From assembly GCF_011397635.1 (NCBI RefSeq), contig NC_064770.1:7588826-7652825 (forward strand): a stretch of 64,000 nt of DNA, given 5' to 3'. The notes under the pieces were generated by a model. That model saw only the letters and a program-made list of their open reading frames with translations, searched no databases and was not told the origin of the DNA. Below, one piece after another: positions 49,301 to 60,000 of the stretch. This DNA is from Epinephelus fuscoguttatus. Taxonomy: Eukaryota; Chordata; Actinopteri; Perciformes; Serranidae. Each line of letters starts with the position of its first letter. The stretch's first letter is position 1. A program made the position numbers and the translations under genes.

Positions 49301-49681
49301 CCTTGCCCCTAAAATGACGAAATTCCAGGCCTGTGTAGCAGTGTATTTATCTGTAGAGACTGCTCTCTAAAAGCTATGGGAATTTTATATTTCCTTGTGC
49401 AGGCTGTTGAGAGCAGTGAGCAGAGATACTGCTCTGTTATCTGGGGTCCAACCTGCGACAGCATTGACAAAGTAACCGACAGCTGCTGGATTCCTGAGCT
49501 GCATGTGGGCGACTGGTTTCTCATCGACAACATGGGCGCTTACTCTGTTGCTTTATCCAGTGACTTCAATGGCTTTGAAAAAGCACACATTTACCCTGTA
49601 ATGACAGCTGAGACATGGCATGCCTTACATAGGCCAGACGAAAGTTATGCACTAAAATCTGTATACAAGTCATGTATTTAG
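43337..49681 (+). CDS. Ornithine decarboxylase-like, copy B
   Basis: PLP-dependent ornithine decarboxylase, the entry step of polyamine synthesis. Coding exons are 43337-43438, 43576-43749, 43887-44059, 44148-44364, 45987-46070, 46490-46652, 47009-47130 and 49403-49681, all with GT/AG borders and compatible phases; predicted 437 aa. The start aligns with the vertebrate ODC N-terminus. Conserved sites are the PLP lysine in PFYAVKCN (about residue 69), Asp in TGFDCASK, Arg in LVLRIAV, His in [25 protein letters not shown], catalytic Cys in WGPTCDS, and NMGAY. These argue against an antizyme inhibitor. Oddities are GGGFSG instead of the usual GGGFPG, a unique 20-residue C-terminal end, and no C-terminal degron region. 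Expression is not shown. Confidence 0.85.
44714..44757 (+). repeat. C-rich tract (C6-10 runs separated by A)
   Basis: Five runs of C separated by single A bases in intron 5 of copy B. The equivalent place in copy C (about 63262-63272, inverse) has only a short CCGGGGGTGGG. The opposite strand could form G-quadruplexes. Confidence 0.9.
45100..45560 (-). other. Conserved intron-5 block, arm B copy
   Basis: Inverse of 17041-17480. On the minus strand an open frame spans 45112-45438 (108 codons), including [20 protein letters not shown] and [20 protein letters not shown]. It lies antisense to ODC, and the equivalent frames in A and C are interrupted. I do not recognise it; a transposon relic is likely. 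Confidence 0.45.
47360..47640 (+). mobile_element. tRNA-derived SINE
   Basis: The head GCTGTGGCTCAGGAGGTAGA resembles a pol III A box, and a B-box-like GGTTGGTAGGCTGATACC follows at about the right distance. A SINE body follows. The partly matching copy at 60375-60505 occupies the same intron of ODC copy C, so the insertion predates the B/C split. Confidence 0.7.
48570..48623. repeat. (GGTGA)n(TG)n compound microsatellite
   Basis: Several GGTGA units run directly into a TG run. Confidence 0.9.
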
Positions 49682-50945
49682 GCAGGCTGTGATCATGTGA
49701 CCAATGTGCTGATGGGAGAAAGAAGTAAGTAGTCCATGTGGGGTGTCAGGTTTGGCTGGCAGATGGGTGACAAAACAAAGTTTTCCCCATGTTCAGAACC
49801 GTGTATTACCAACTACATGAACCATAAGTTACTTCAATATACATCTTTTCCTAAACCTGACCTACATAACTATATGTTAAATACCTAATGTCATTCTAGG
49901 ACACAAATTCGTAAGATATCATACAAACTGAGGACACAATATGAGGACACATACTTTAATGACAATAGAAAGGCAAAATATGGGGGACACCTGATGTGGG
50001 GAACAAGTAACTATGAGGTTTTACAAAGGATTGTGGGTAGCTGCAAGCAGCAGTAATGTCTGTATTGTGAATTTGAGCTGATATTAGTGTTTTTATTCAA
50101 AGTTCAAGAATGCATTAGATGATCTGTCTTTGCTTTGCTCAAACATGTCAATTTAACCTCACCCATCCTATTTATTGTATTGTTCAATGCTCCACGGAGC
50201 AAAAGATGGAGGACGTCATGGTCCTCAAGAAGTACCACAGTCTCAGGAATAGCTTAGCTAATAAGAATATTCTGTTATCAAAGCAGCATCATTAGTGTGA
50301 AGCAATGATGTTTATTATCATCACTTTTTACAAATAGATCAGAGAACTGAAGTATGATTGAAAGGGTCATTATAACTTGGACATTATTTATAAGATAGGC
50401 CTAAATTAACAGCTTGTCCAACCATTTAGCTTTTAAATGTCAGACCTTAATTCATCACGATTTGATTGAATAATAAATATGGATAAAGTTTGAGGTGGTT
50501 TAATGGCATAACTATATTAGCTGCAAGAAGTTCTTGAGTTGTGTTCCTGATATCTACAGACTAAAAAACAATAATAAAAATAAAGTTTATTTGTATAGCA
50601 CTTTTCAAAACACAGTTACAACATGCTTTACACGAAGAGGACAGAAGCACAGAATCTCAGGCTGAAAACGGTTTACAGCAGAAAACTGGTTTAAACAGAG
50701 GTGCACAGACATACCCATAAGATATTTTCTTTATAATTAATTGTCTTGTTACATTTATTTTGAAAATGTATGATATTTTGCTTTTGAATATTAAATGTAG
50801 TCATACATCATCATCTTTATCCTCAATTGATGGTTTTCTGGAGATGTATTGTGAATGATATTCTGACTGTGATGAATTCTTACAAAGTACAAAATTGTCG
50901 TGTTTGTAAAAATAAAATGTATCTGCTGCATGTATGTGTGTGCTG
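49682..50945. other. 3' flank of ODC copy B
   Basis: The first part (49632 to about 49845) has no counterpart in arms A or C; from about 49845 arm homology resumes. A LINE-tail fragment lies at 50570-50640. No other gene is seen. Confidence 0.5.
50570..50640 (-). repeat. LINE 3'-tail fragment, arm B copy
   Basis: Inverse of the arm A fragment near 12880-12952, with GTATAGCACTTTTCAAAACA and an AATAAT-rich end. Confidence 0.6.
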
Positions 50946-51114
50946 TTTTTACCTCCACCAAGAAAGCTTGTTCAGCATCTGATTCCCACATACAAGGCAT
51001 TGTTTCGTGTTAGACGTACCAGGCTTTCAAATTACTGCAATCTAAACACATCTGTGGCAATAATTAAGTATAAAGTGAGGAGTAAGGGATGGAGGACGGG
51101 TCAAACAAATACAG

Positions 51115-51600
51115 GAGTTGGGTATAACGCGTTACAAAGTAACGAGTAACCGAATCAAATACTTGAATACATTTTCAAACAAGACAAAAGTTACTTCCGT
51201 TACTTTTAGAACGCTGGTCCTTCAGCTCCGAAACAGCAACGGCTGTTGTTTGGTTCTAATAACGGAGATAACGTTAAACCTATCAGTCTGAAAGAAGCCA
51301 CGGAGCTTGTGTCTCGCTACGTGGTCGGAGAAATGCTGCTGTTGTCTACGGTGGAGTCTGAATAGATGGAGTAGGACTCGCTGACAGACATATTTCAGAC
51401 TCAGGACTTGCATTATGCCTGGTACACGCTACATGCTGGTACTCACCAATTATCCCCGGTTGTCTTTCACCGCGTGTGTGATGTCATTGGATTATTCTTG
51501 TCCTATTTTTATTCAGTGGCGGTTTTAGGGGAGGGCCAGCAGGGGCCAGTGCCCTTGTAACTCAGAGTCCGGCCCCCCCGGTCGCCCCCCCTGCTGAAGA
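51115..51600 (+). mobile_element. hAT-type fragments between arms B and C
   Basis: GTATAACGCGTTACAAAGTAA at about 51120 resembles a common fish hAT MITE end. A frame at about 51270-51365 encodes PISLKEATELVSRYVVGEML, like the region after the BED finger in ZBED-type transposases, followed by a stop. From about 51515, CAGTGGCGGTTTTAGG resembles another hAT terminus. Element limits are not resolved. Confidence 0.5.
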
Positions 51601-51614
51601 GTTGGAGGGGCAGC

Positions 51615-51965
51615 GTGGAACGCGGAACTAGTAGCTCAGTCCATAGGGACTTGGGTTGGGAACCGGAGGGTCGCCTGTTCGAGTCCCCATCTGGACCAAA
51701 TATGGAGCGTGGACTGGTGGCTGGAGAGGTGCCAGTTCACCTCCTGGGCCCTGCCGAGGTGCCCTTCAGCAAGGCACCAAACCCCCCATCCGCTCGGGGC
51801 ACCTGACCAAAGGGCAGCCCCCTCACTCTGAGATCTCTCCACTTTGTGCATGTATAGGTCCTGTTTGTGCATGTGTGTGTCTTTCAGACCTGTGTGTAAT
51901 TGACAAGCAAGAGTGAAAACATTGAATTTTCCCTCAGGGGGATTAATAAAGGAAATAAACTTAAA
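51615..51965 (+). mobile_element. tRNA-derived SINE with an L2-type tail
   Basis: The head has TAGTAGCTCAGTCCATAGGG (A box) and GTTCGAGTCCCC (B box), as in pol III promoters. The body contains the GCCGAGGTGCCCTTCAGCAA block common in fish SINEs. The end AATTTTCCCTCAGGGGGATT, then AATAAAG, resembles L2-type LINE tails. Confidence 0.85.
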
Positions 51966-52970
51966 TAGTCCATCAGAAATAGATCTGGCGCGTGTTTTTA
52001 GCGGAGCGGAGCATCGAGCCGCTTCTAGGCCGCGGCTGGTGGACCTTACAGCTTACATGGACTTGAATGGCTGCTATTAGCACCTCGGCCGGATCGCGCA
52101 CGCCACGGATCCAGTGGGTTGCCATAAATGGGCCTGTCCCAGAGGCATTCAACTACCAGAGGGCTTTTGAAATCTTCTTTTCGAAGCTGCGTAAAATTAA
52201 ATGCTCTGATTCAGGGTGCCATACTTGCAAATCGTGAAGGAGGGAAGCAATTTGTGTCTGTCTGTGTGTAATTTATTTGAATCTCACCTTTTGTTTTCTT
52301 TTCGTATTGCGTATTTTGTATTGTTTTGCGTATCTGTAACTGTGTGTTTGTGAGTGAGAGAGTTTTAAAAGAATATTTTGTCTGCACATGATTTAAAATA
52401 ATAAAATAGCCCTGCAGAGGCAGATCAGTACGTCAGTCATTTTTCTTTTAATTACTGAAATGTTAAACCACAAATCCTTAGTTGTATTTTCAGTGTAACC
52501 CTTCATCATAACATACCACTAATGTTTTTATCAGTAAAAAGAGAACATTTCTCACACATAAAAAAGCACAAAGATGTTGAAATCTAGGCATATTCTGCCA
52601 TCATAACTTGGCTCTCAGAATTCACCAGATTGATGCCTTTAAATCAAATAGATATTACATTTTTGGATGTTGGATGTAGTCTCCAAAAATCCTGTGGGAA
52701 ACACTGATATACGTACAAATATATATCTAATTGTTCAGACTTAGATATTTGACCCTACTTGGGTCAGACTGGCCCTAGCTTGGCCCCCCCATTGAAAATG
52801 ACCTGAGTTGGGATGTAAACACTCACCATAAACAACAAGAAAAATTACTGGTTTACTGGTACTTGTTCATGGTACAGGACACAGTGAAGGATTAGAGTTG
52901 CAATTTCTCACTCTGCCACAGGAGGGCTGTCTTCACCAACACAAGATTTACACTTCACATCAGTTTATTA
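51966..52970. other. No gene seen
   Basis: Repetitive-looking sequence with a GC-rich patch at 51990-52130 and an AT-rich remainder. A GGGTCAGACTGGCCCTAG phrase at about 52754 may be the far end of the hAT fragment starting near 51515. Confidence 0.35.
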
Positions 52971-52971
52971 G

Positions 52972-53311
52972 TCTGCATGGTGGTGTAGTGGTTGGCACTG
53001 TTACCTCACAGTGAAAGGGCTCCTAGTTCGATCCTAGGAGGGACAGAGTTTGCATGTTCTCCCCATGTCAGCGTGGGTTTTCTTTTGGTACTCTGGTTTC
53101 CTCACACAGTCCAAAGACATCCAGGCGAGGTTAATTGGTGACTCTAAATTGCCAGGTGTGACTGTGAGCATCTCTTAAGTGTTAGCCCTGCAATAGTCTG
53201 GCAACCAGTCCAGGGTGTACCCCGCCTCTCGCCCAATGTCCACTGGGATGGGCTCCAGCCCCCTGCAACCCCCAACAGGACAAGCAGTTTTAGAAAGAGA
53301 ATGAATGAATC
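52972..53311 (+). mobile_element. tRNA-derived SINE (DANA/Mermaid-like)
   Basis: GGTGGTGTAGTGGTTGGCAC and TAGTTCGATCC form a tRNA-like A/B-box head. Then come GTTTGCATGTTCTCCCCATG, GGTTAATTGGTGACTCTAAA and a GAATGAATG tail. This block order is a familiar fish SINE. The partial minus-strand head at 55435-55540 is of the same family. Confidence 0.85.
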
Positions 53312-53584
53312 AGTTTATTAACCTATAGTAAACATCAGCATATTTTCATCAAGATGGTCAAGAACTCAAACTTTTTTTTTTGTCACATATACAAACAGTA
53401 CAGTGAAATGCCATGTGGCTTCCTCTTAAGATCAGTGAAAAATATTGTTGGAACTGAAATGGTAAAAATGAAAGCAATTAAGTGTTAAGCGTAAATATGC
53501 AACATGCACAGTTGTGGAAAGGATTTACAGCGTGGTAAATATAAATTCAGGATATACAGCTTGTGGTATTAACACAAACACATA

Positions 53585-54397
53585 CACCGATCAGCCAAAA
53601 CCTTAAAACCACTGACAGGTGAAATGAGTAACATTTATCTTGTTACAATGCAGTGCTCTCCTGGGAAACCTTGGGTTCTGGCATATATGTGGACTTTACT
53701 TGATGTGCTCCACTCACCCAAACACCGTTGCAGACCAAGCAAACCCCCTCATGGCAACAACACTCCCTCCAGCAGAACAATGCACCATGCCACACCACAA
53801 AAACTGCCCAATGGCCCAAGGAACCTGACAAAGAGCTCAAGGTATTGACCTGGCCTCCAAATTCCCCAATTCTCAATTCGACTGAGCATCTGTGGGACGT
53901 GCCAATACCCCAGATGTACCGCCTATCCACAGTGGGGCCTCTATGGATTGGACATGGCTCTGACATGTCAAGGTATGGACACAGGAAGTCTGGGGATGCC
54001 CCGTGGTACCAGGGTCTTCACAGCAGATCCTTTGAATCCTATGGGTTGCGAAATGACTTATCAGCATGTCCCAGGGATGCTCGATTGGATTTGGATCTGG
54101 GGAATTTGGAGGCCAGGTCAAGGCCTTAAGCTCTTTGTCATGTTTCTTTGGCCATTCCTCAGCAGTTTTTGCAATGCTGAATGACACATTGTCCTGCTGG
54201 GGGGGCTACTGCCATTGGGGAGTGATGTTGCCATTAGGGGATTTACTTGGTCCGCAGTGGTGTTTGGGTGGGTGGTGTCAAGTGGCATCCACATGAATGC
54301 TAGGACCCTAAGTTTCCCAGCAGAACATTGCATTGTAACAAGATGATGAATGTTATTTATTTCACCTTCCAGTGGTTCTAATGTTTTGGCTGATTGG
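53585..54397. mobile_element. Fold-back Tc1/mariner-type element
   Basis: Flanked by TA (53583-53584 and 54398-54399). Ends CACCGATCAGCCAAAACCTT and, inverted, CCAATCAGCCAAAACATTAG. Both halves carry the same transposase 3' portion in inverted orientation: plus strand QQNNAPCHTTKTAQWPKEPD and LTWPPNSPILNSTEHLWDV (about 53770-53900), minus strand LTWPPNSPDPNPIEHPWDML (about 54095-54040). These are the C-terminal DDE blocks of Tc1 transposases. The element is effectively a palindrome with a spacer of about 150 bp. Confidence 0.85.
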
Positions 54398-55434
54398 TAT
54401 ATGTGTTCAACAAAATAAGGGCTGCAGAAAGTGATAACGTGCTGATGGAAAAAGTTTTTGGTTGTAGGCATTGTCAACTTTAAATGTCTATATCTAAAAA
54501 GGAGATTGAAAAGAGCCAAATAAATGATCATAGATGTGCTGTTTGGAACTTTGTGGTTAATAAGTGGAAGATAAAAAGTCTTTGACAGGTGTCAGAGGGG
54601 GTGTAAAATTTGTAATGACCTGTGAGATGAGTTTCACCTTTTGACTGAACATTAGAGTGTAAAGGCTCTGACCTATTTTTCCATATTGAACGGTTATGGG
54701 CAGCTGTAGTCCTGTATTTGTTTGACCCATCCTCCATCCCTTACTCTTCGCTTTATACTTCATCATTGCCACAGATGTGTTTAGATTGCAGTAATTTGAA
54801 AGCCTGGTACGTCTAACATGAAATAATGCCTAGTATGTGGGAATCAGACGCTGAACAAGCTTTCTTGGTGGAGGTAAAGACAGCACACACACAGATGCAG
54901 CAGATTTTATTATTATAAAAACAGATAATTTTGTTTACTTATTTTGTACTACAGTAATTGAGGATAAAGATGATGATGTATCACTACATTTAATATTCAA
55001 AATCACAGTATCGTAGATCTTCAAAATAAATGTTACAATAAAATTAATTTAGGCCAGTCTAATAAATAATGTCCAAGTTGCTCCATGGAGGCATTTAATA
55101 ATACAGTAAATAGGTTGGGTGATGTTAAATTGACAGATCATCTAACACATGCTTGGACTTTGAATAAAACACTGACCAGTTATTTTTAGTGGTGAAGTTA
55201 GAATTGTTTAATGGACAAATGCTAACAGCTCAAATTCACAATACAGACATTACTGCTGCTTGCAGTTACTCGCAATCTTTTGTAAAACCTCAAAGTTGCT
55301 TGTTCCCCATGTCAGGTGTCCCCCATATTTTGCCTTGTTATTGTCATTAAAGTATGTGTTCTCATACAACAGTTTGTGTGATATCTTGGGAACTAGTGTC
55401 CTAGAATGACATTACTTAACGTAAAGTTGACACA

Positions 55435-55540
55435 GGGAGAACATGCAAACTCCGCCCCTCCGTCCTGCCTGTGTTCAAACCAGGAACCCTCTTGCTGTGA
55501 GGCGACAGTGCCAACCACTACACCACTGTGCCGCCCTAAT
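55435..55540 (-). mobile_element. DANA/Mermaid-like SINE head, truncated
   Basis: Minus-strand GGCGGCACAGTGGTGTAGTG and a B-box-like stretch, ending after GTTTGCATGTTCTCCCTGTG. Arms A and B lack it at the equivalent place. Confidence 0.75.
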
Positions 55541-56016
55541 TTTGGTGCATCACTTTACACTGGTATACATATGACAGGGGCATTGGTCACAGCCTGAAGT
55601 AGTAGTACAGGAAAAAACACAAACCTGGCAAATTTGTACAGCTCAAACCATTACATAATATGAGGACTTAAAATGAAAAGATTGTGTGATAACATTAAAA
55701 TATTGGTAGTGACATTTTTGCAGCACCCTGACCCTGATTACCCAAATCTATGCCTATGCTATATCTGCTGTGTGACTACATTATAACAAAAATGTCATTT
55801 TGAATTGTAAGAAAAGTAGGCCTATACTTCCATGGCTTACAGGTGCAGTGAAATGAATTTACATGACAAAATATTTACAATATGTCTGTCAATAGAAACC
55901 AACCAATCGATCACACATGTTAAATGTCTATGTTTGCTCACATCCACATTGAGCCACTGTCAGTTAATAGTGTTACCAGATCATTCATGGATGTTACAGG
56001 TGTGAGAAAGGTTTAA

Positions 56017-57020
56017 TGCCGGGTTCAGACCACACAACATCAGCCCGATTATAGCCCGATGCAGCAACGTACGGTGTCAGTTTGGATTGTTAATGAAAAT
56101 AAGTGTCATACATGATAATCCATTGGTTCATCTTGTGTAGTGTGTCATAGTAGACAAAAAGCGATGCCATGCCTGGGATGCCTCGTGACATTACAACTGA
56201 AAGTCTTGCATGTTTGATTTTCTGTTTGTCTTCCATTACATCTCCCTCACAGCTGTCACTTTGACCAATCAAAAAACAGCGATCTGCATATTGTGACAAC
56301 ACCCACTTATTGACATTTCCTCGCGGGACGTTACACACAGAGTCAAATGGGGAAAAAATGATGACATGAAACAACAGAGGCACATTAGTCCTGCCATTAG
56401 CATCAAGCTGGCAATGTTATTTTTCTTCATAATGGAATTAGCAGAGGGTATCAGTTTTCCATGAACCACACTACATTAGAAATGGGCTGTTTTTCAATTT
56501 TTACTTTTAATCCACTCCCAATGGCCCTGTTTAATTTAATGCCTTGCACCGTCATTTCAAACTTAGCACTTCCTGTATCCCTTTAAAATAGAAAGTTCCT
56601 TATAATTTCGGTTGAGAAAATACCTTCATTTTCTAAAAAGGCTTTTATTGTGAAACGTTTGCAGGAACTTATTGTGAAAGATTCTGTGACTTGCGTCGTT
56701 TGCATGCAGTACTTAAAATGTTAATGTGATGCTGCTGCCATCTGGTGGCACTTTTTAGGTTATTATAATAAAATTTCGACTGGCACATGAATAGGCATAG
56801 TGACTTAAATAATAATCATAATGGTAATAAAAATAGGACAGGAATAATCGAATGATATCACACGCATTGTGAATGATGACCAGGGATGACTGGTCGTGGA
56901 CCAACCTATAGTCTGTCATGTCTGTCGGCCAAGTCATGGCACAATTTTATGACTCCACAATCGCCTCATCTGACATACTGACTGCCTGCACAGACAAAAA
57001 TGCGAGGTCTGAACCTGGCA
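56017..57020. mobile_element. Harbinger-type MITE in the last exon of ODC copy C
   Basis: Ends TGCCGGGTTCAGACC and, inverted, TGCCAGGTTCAGACC. Flanked by TAA at 56014-56016 and 57021-57023, the 3-bp TWA duplication typical of PIF/Harbinger. Copy A has the empty site (GGTTTAAGGCATGCC at about 14931-14945). No transposase is inside. Confidence 0.9.
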
Positions 57021-60000
57021 TAAGGCGTGCCATGTCTCAGCTGTCATTACAGGGTAAATGTGTGCTTTTTCAAAGCCATTGAAGTCACTGGATAAAGCAA
57101 CAGAGTAAGCGCCCATGTTGTCGATGAGAAGCCAGTCGCCCACATGCAGCTCAGGAATCCAGCAGCTGTCGGTTACTTTGTCAATGCTGTCGCAGGTTGG
57201 ACCCCAGATAACAGAGCAGTGTCTTTGCTCGCTCCTCTCAACAGCCTGCAGAAGCAAATATGAAATCCACATAACACTGGTTATCATGTATTTTCGCAGT
57301 TTATCCTTTTCAATCCCATGTCTTCACATGACATCTTGTTTTACAGTTTCCTCAAGTGATAGCCTGTTAAGCATCTTATTTTAAAGGTTCTGCATGGGAC
57401 ATTTAGAGCATTAATACAGTATGGGGTGCCGTTTGTAAAGTGGCTCACGCTGAAAATAACATCAACATTTTGCCACATTTAGCTTCAAACAATGTTTAAA
57501 AAAGTGTTGTGAATTTTTTAACGTCACCTTTTACCACATTTACAGCAATATCTGTTAACTTAGAAATATATTAAATAGTTAAATCTAAATATTAAATGTG
57601 GCACCTAAATGTTAAATGTTAAATCTGAATCTAAATCTAAATGTTAAATCTAAATGCTAAATATAAATATAAATATAAATGTTATATCTAAATATTAAAT
57701 ATAAATATAAATGTTAAATCTAAATGTTAAATGTTAAATCTAAATGTTCTGGGTGAAACTAAATATTTAGCTAATATGCAAATTCACACTGTCGGTCACC
57801 GGAAGTACCAAATTAAAAGCTTGAGATGGTCAGACTGTGTTTATAGAATCAAATAACGAATTAAAACCAACTTACTGGGGGAAATGGACACTTGAACATA
57901 CATTAGCGGGATAATAACTACCTAAAATAACAAGAAACATGTTTGGAGAAATTTTATTTGACTTGTACTTTGAGTTGTTAGTGTCCCTTTTGAGGGAATC
58001 ACCTTGTTGTTTACAAATACTTCCGGGTAGAAAACCAGCGGAGTTTAGCACTACATATATATATATGCATATCTCACATTTTGCACGTCACTATATCACT
58101 GTTTAGACTAATCTGGTGTTTGTAAAGTCTATAAACACAATGATTGAACAAACATTACTATCACGTTCTGAAATTAATAACATGGTTATCGTAGATTAGC
58201 GGACGCTAACCGTTAGCTGTTAACCCTGTTAGCGGTGTCTGTAATGACTCATTAACTCTAAACGGTCCGTGAAAAAAAAATATTTTTTTCCAGCGGATGT
58301 CTTAGTTACAACATGATTGAGCTAACTGGAGTAGTTTCATGTTGTATCCAACAACGGGAGGCTTTTAACAGATGATGTCCTGATGTTAGCTTTGCTGCTG
58401 CTGTAGCCACTGATGCTTTCTAGACATTGTGATTTCCCAAAACTGAATAAATACCACACATCACAACACAAAACTGCTTTGCTAGCTCAATCATGTTGTA
58501 ACTAAGACATCCGCTGGAAAACAATATTTTTTTCACGGACCGTTTAAGAGTTAATGAGTCATTACAGACACTGCTAACGGGGCTAGGAGCTAACGGTTGT
58601 TAGCTTAGCTTAGGTTGTTTATCCCTCCGAAGGGACACTAACAACTCAAAGTACACGTCAAATAAAATTTCTCCAAACATATTTCTTGTTATTATCACGC
58701 TAATGTATGTTCAAGTGTTCATTTCCCCCGATAAGTTGGTTTTAATTCGTTATTTGATTCTATAAACACAGTCTGACCATCTCGAGCTTTTATTCTGGTA
58801 CTTCGGTGACCGGCAGTGTGAATTTGCATATTAGCTAAATATTTAGTTTCACCCAGAACATTTAGATTTAACATTTAACATTTAGATTTATATTTAGCAT
58901 TTAGATTTAACATTTAGATTTAGATTCAGCATTTAGATTTAATATTTAGATTTAGATTTAATATTTAGATTTAACATTTAGATTTAGATTTAGCATTTAG
59001 ATTTAACATTTAGATTTAGATTTAATATTTAGATTTAACATTTAACATTTAGGTGGCACATTTAATATTTAGATTTAACTATTTAATATATTTCTAAGTT
59101 AACAAATATTGCTGTAAATGTGGTAAAAGATGAAGTTAAAAAATTCACAACACTTTTTTAAACATTGTTTGAAGCTAAATGTGGCAAAATGTTGATGTTA
59201 TTTTCAGCGTGAGCCACTTTATAAACGGCACCCCATAATATAGCAGTAAACTACTATTTGCTATTTGGAATGATAACAAGTAATCGACAGTTAATTGGTT
59301 TAGAATTCGATCGAACATGTAAAATTTAATTGATCAAATAAAGATCTGAGATATAATTAACGTGTGATCTCCCTTTACATCAGTAGAATGGTGAATTTTG
59401 AAAGCATGTTTCAATGACTAGCATTAGCAAACAGGGTGTAATATGAGTGTTTAATGAGAAGGCTGCCATCTTGGGGTTTGGAAGAAAAGCGAGATGGCAA
59501 CATTGTAAAATAAAGCCAGGAAAGCAAAGCATTATTCAGTTATATTCAGCGTGTTTCATATACCTAGGCCTCCACATCTTTGGATGTTTTAAAGGCTACA
59601 CATTGCTGTCAGAGAATATGAAAAATGTCAAGGTTTCATGTTTTGTTTTTGTTTTTTGTTTTTGTTTTTAATCACAATCAGCTGATTGATTGGCCTTTAA
59701 TATTAGCGATGACTGTTTAAGCTTACAATGAGCATCTGTATTTGCTATGAAAAATATAGTGAAGCAATAGCATCCTGAGCAAAAACTGTAGTCATGCTAA
59801 TCCAAGCTTCTCTGTGTTTTGTTGTAGTGAGTTGGTCCAGTGTATGTGCGTGTCCTACTAGCTTATTCATCGCCACTTATTTGCAATGAGCTCATATGGT
59901 CGTTACCACTGGCATTGGGACAGTGTTGACGTGGAAATGTAGCACCCACCCTCCAGTTCCCCCCTTGTGAACACTGTTAGCTTTGTCACCACTGTTGCCA

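Larger units (their letters stand above)
47131..49402 (+). other. Intron 8 of ODC copy B: SINE and simple repeats
   Basis: This 2.3-kb intron holds the SINE at 47360-47640, a (GGTGA)n(TG)n tract at about 48570-48623, a (GTTT)n run at 48905-48932 and otherwise unrecognised sequence. The equivalent intron in copy A is only 266 bp. Confidence 0.7.
26290..51114 (+). repeat. Inverted-duplication arm B (carries ODC copy B), expanded by insertions
   Basis: The arm begins at about 26290, where 26290-26364 is the inverse of 22383-22455. It is split by the hAT composite 26365-37357, resumes at 37358 as the inverse of arm A, is split again by the LINE 38228-41537, and continues through ODC copy B to about 50945 against arm A. 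Against arm C it extends to about 51114 (inverse of about 54717). Without the insertions it is similar in length to arm A. Confidence 0.82.

Noticed and set aside
14902-49681. Identity as antizyme inhibitor (AZIN1/2) instead of ODC
   Set aside because: The residues that antizyme inhibitors have changed (for example [19 protein letters not shown], catalytic Cys, NMGAY) are all in the ODC state.
12550-51114. A and B as collapsed haplotypes of one locus
   Set aside because: They are inverted, have private insertions with clean target duplications and differ in coding lesions. Assembly error still needs long-read testing, but simple duplication of a haplotype does not explain the pattern.
47360-53040. 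tRNA genes suggested by A/B-box sequences
   Set aside because: The heads at 47360, 51615 and 52972 have mismatched stems and are followed by SINE bodies and tails, so they are SINE promoters.
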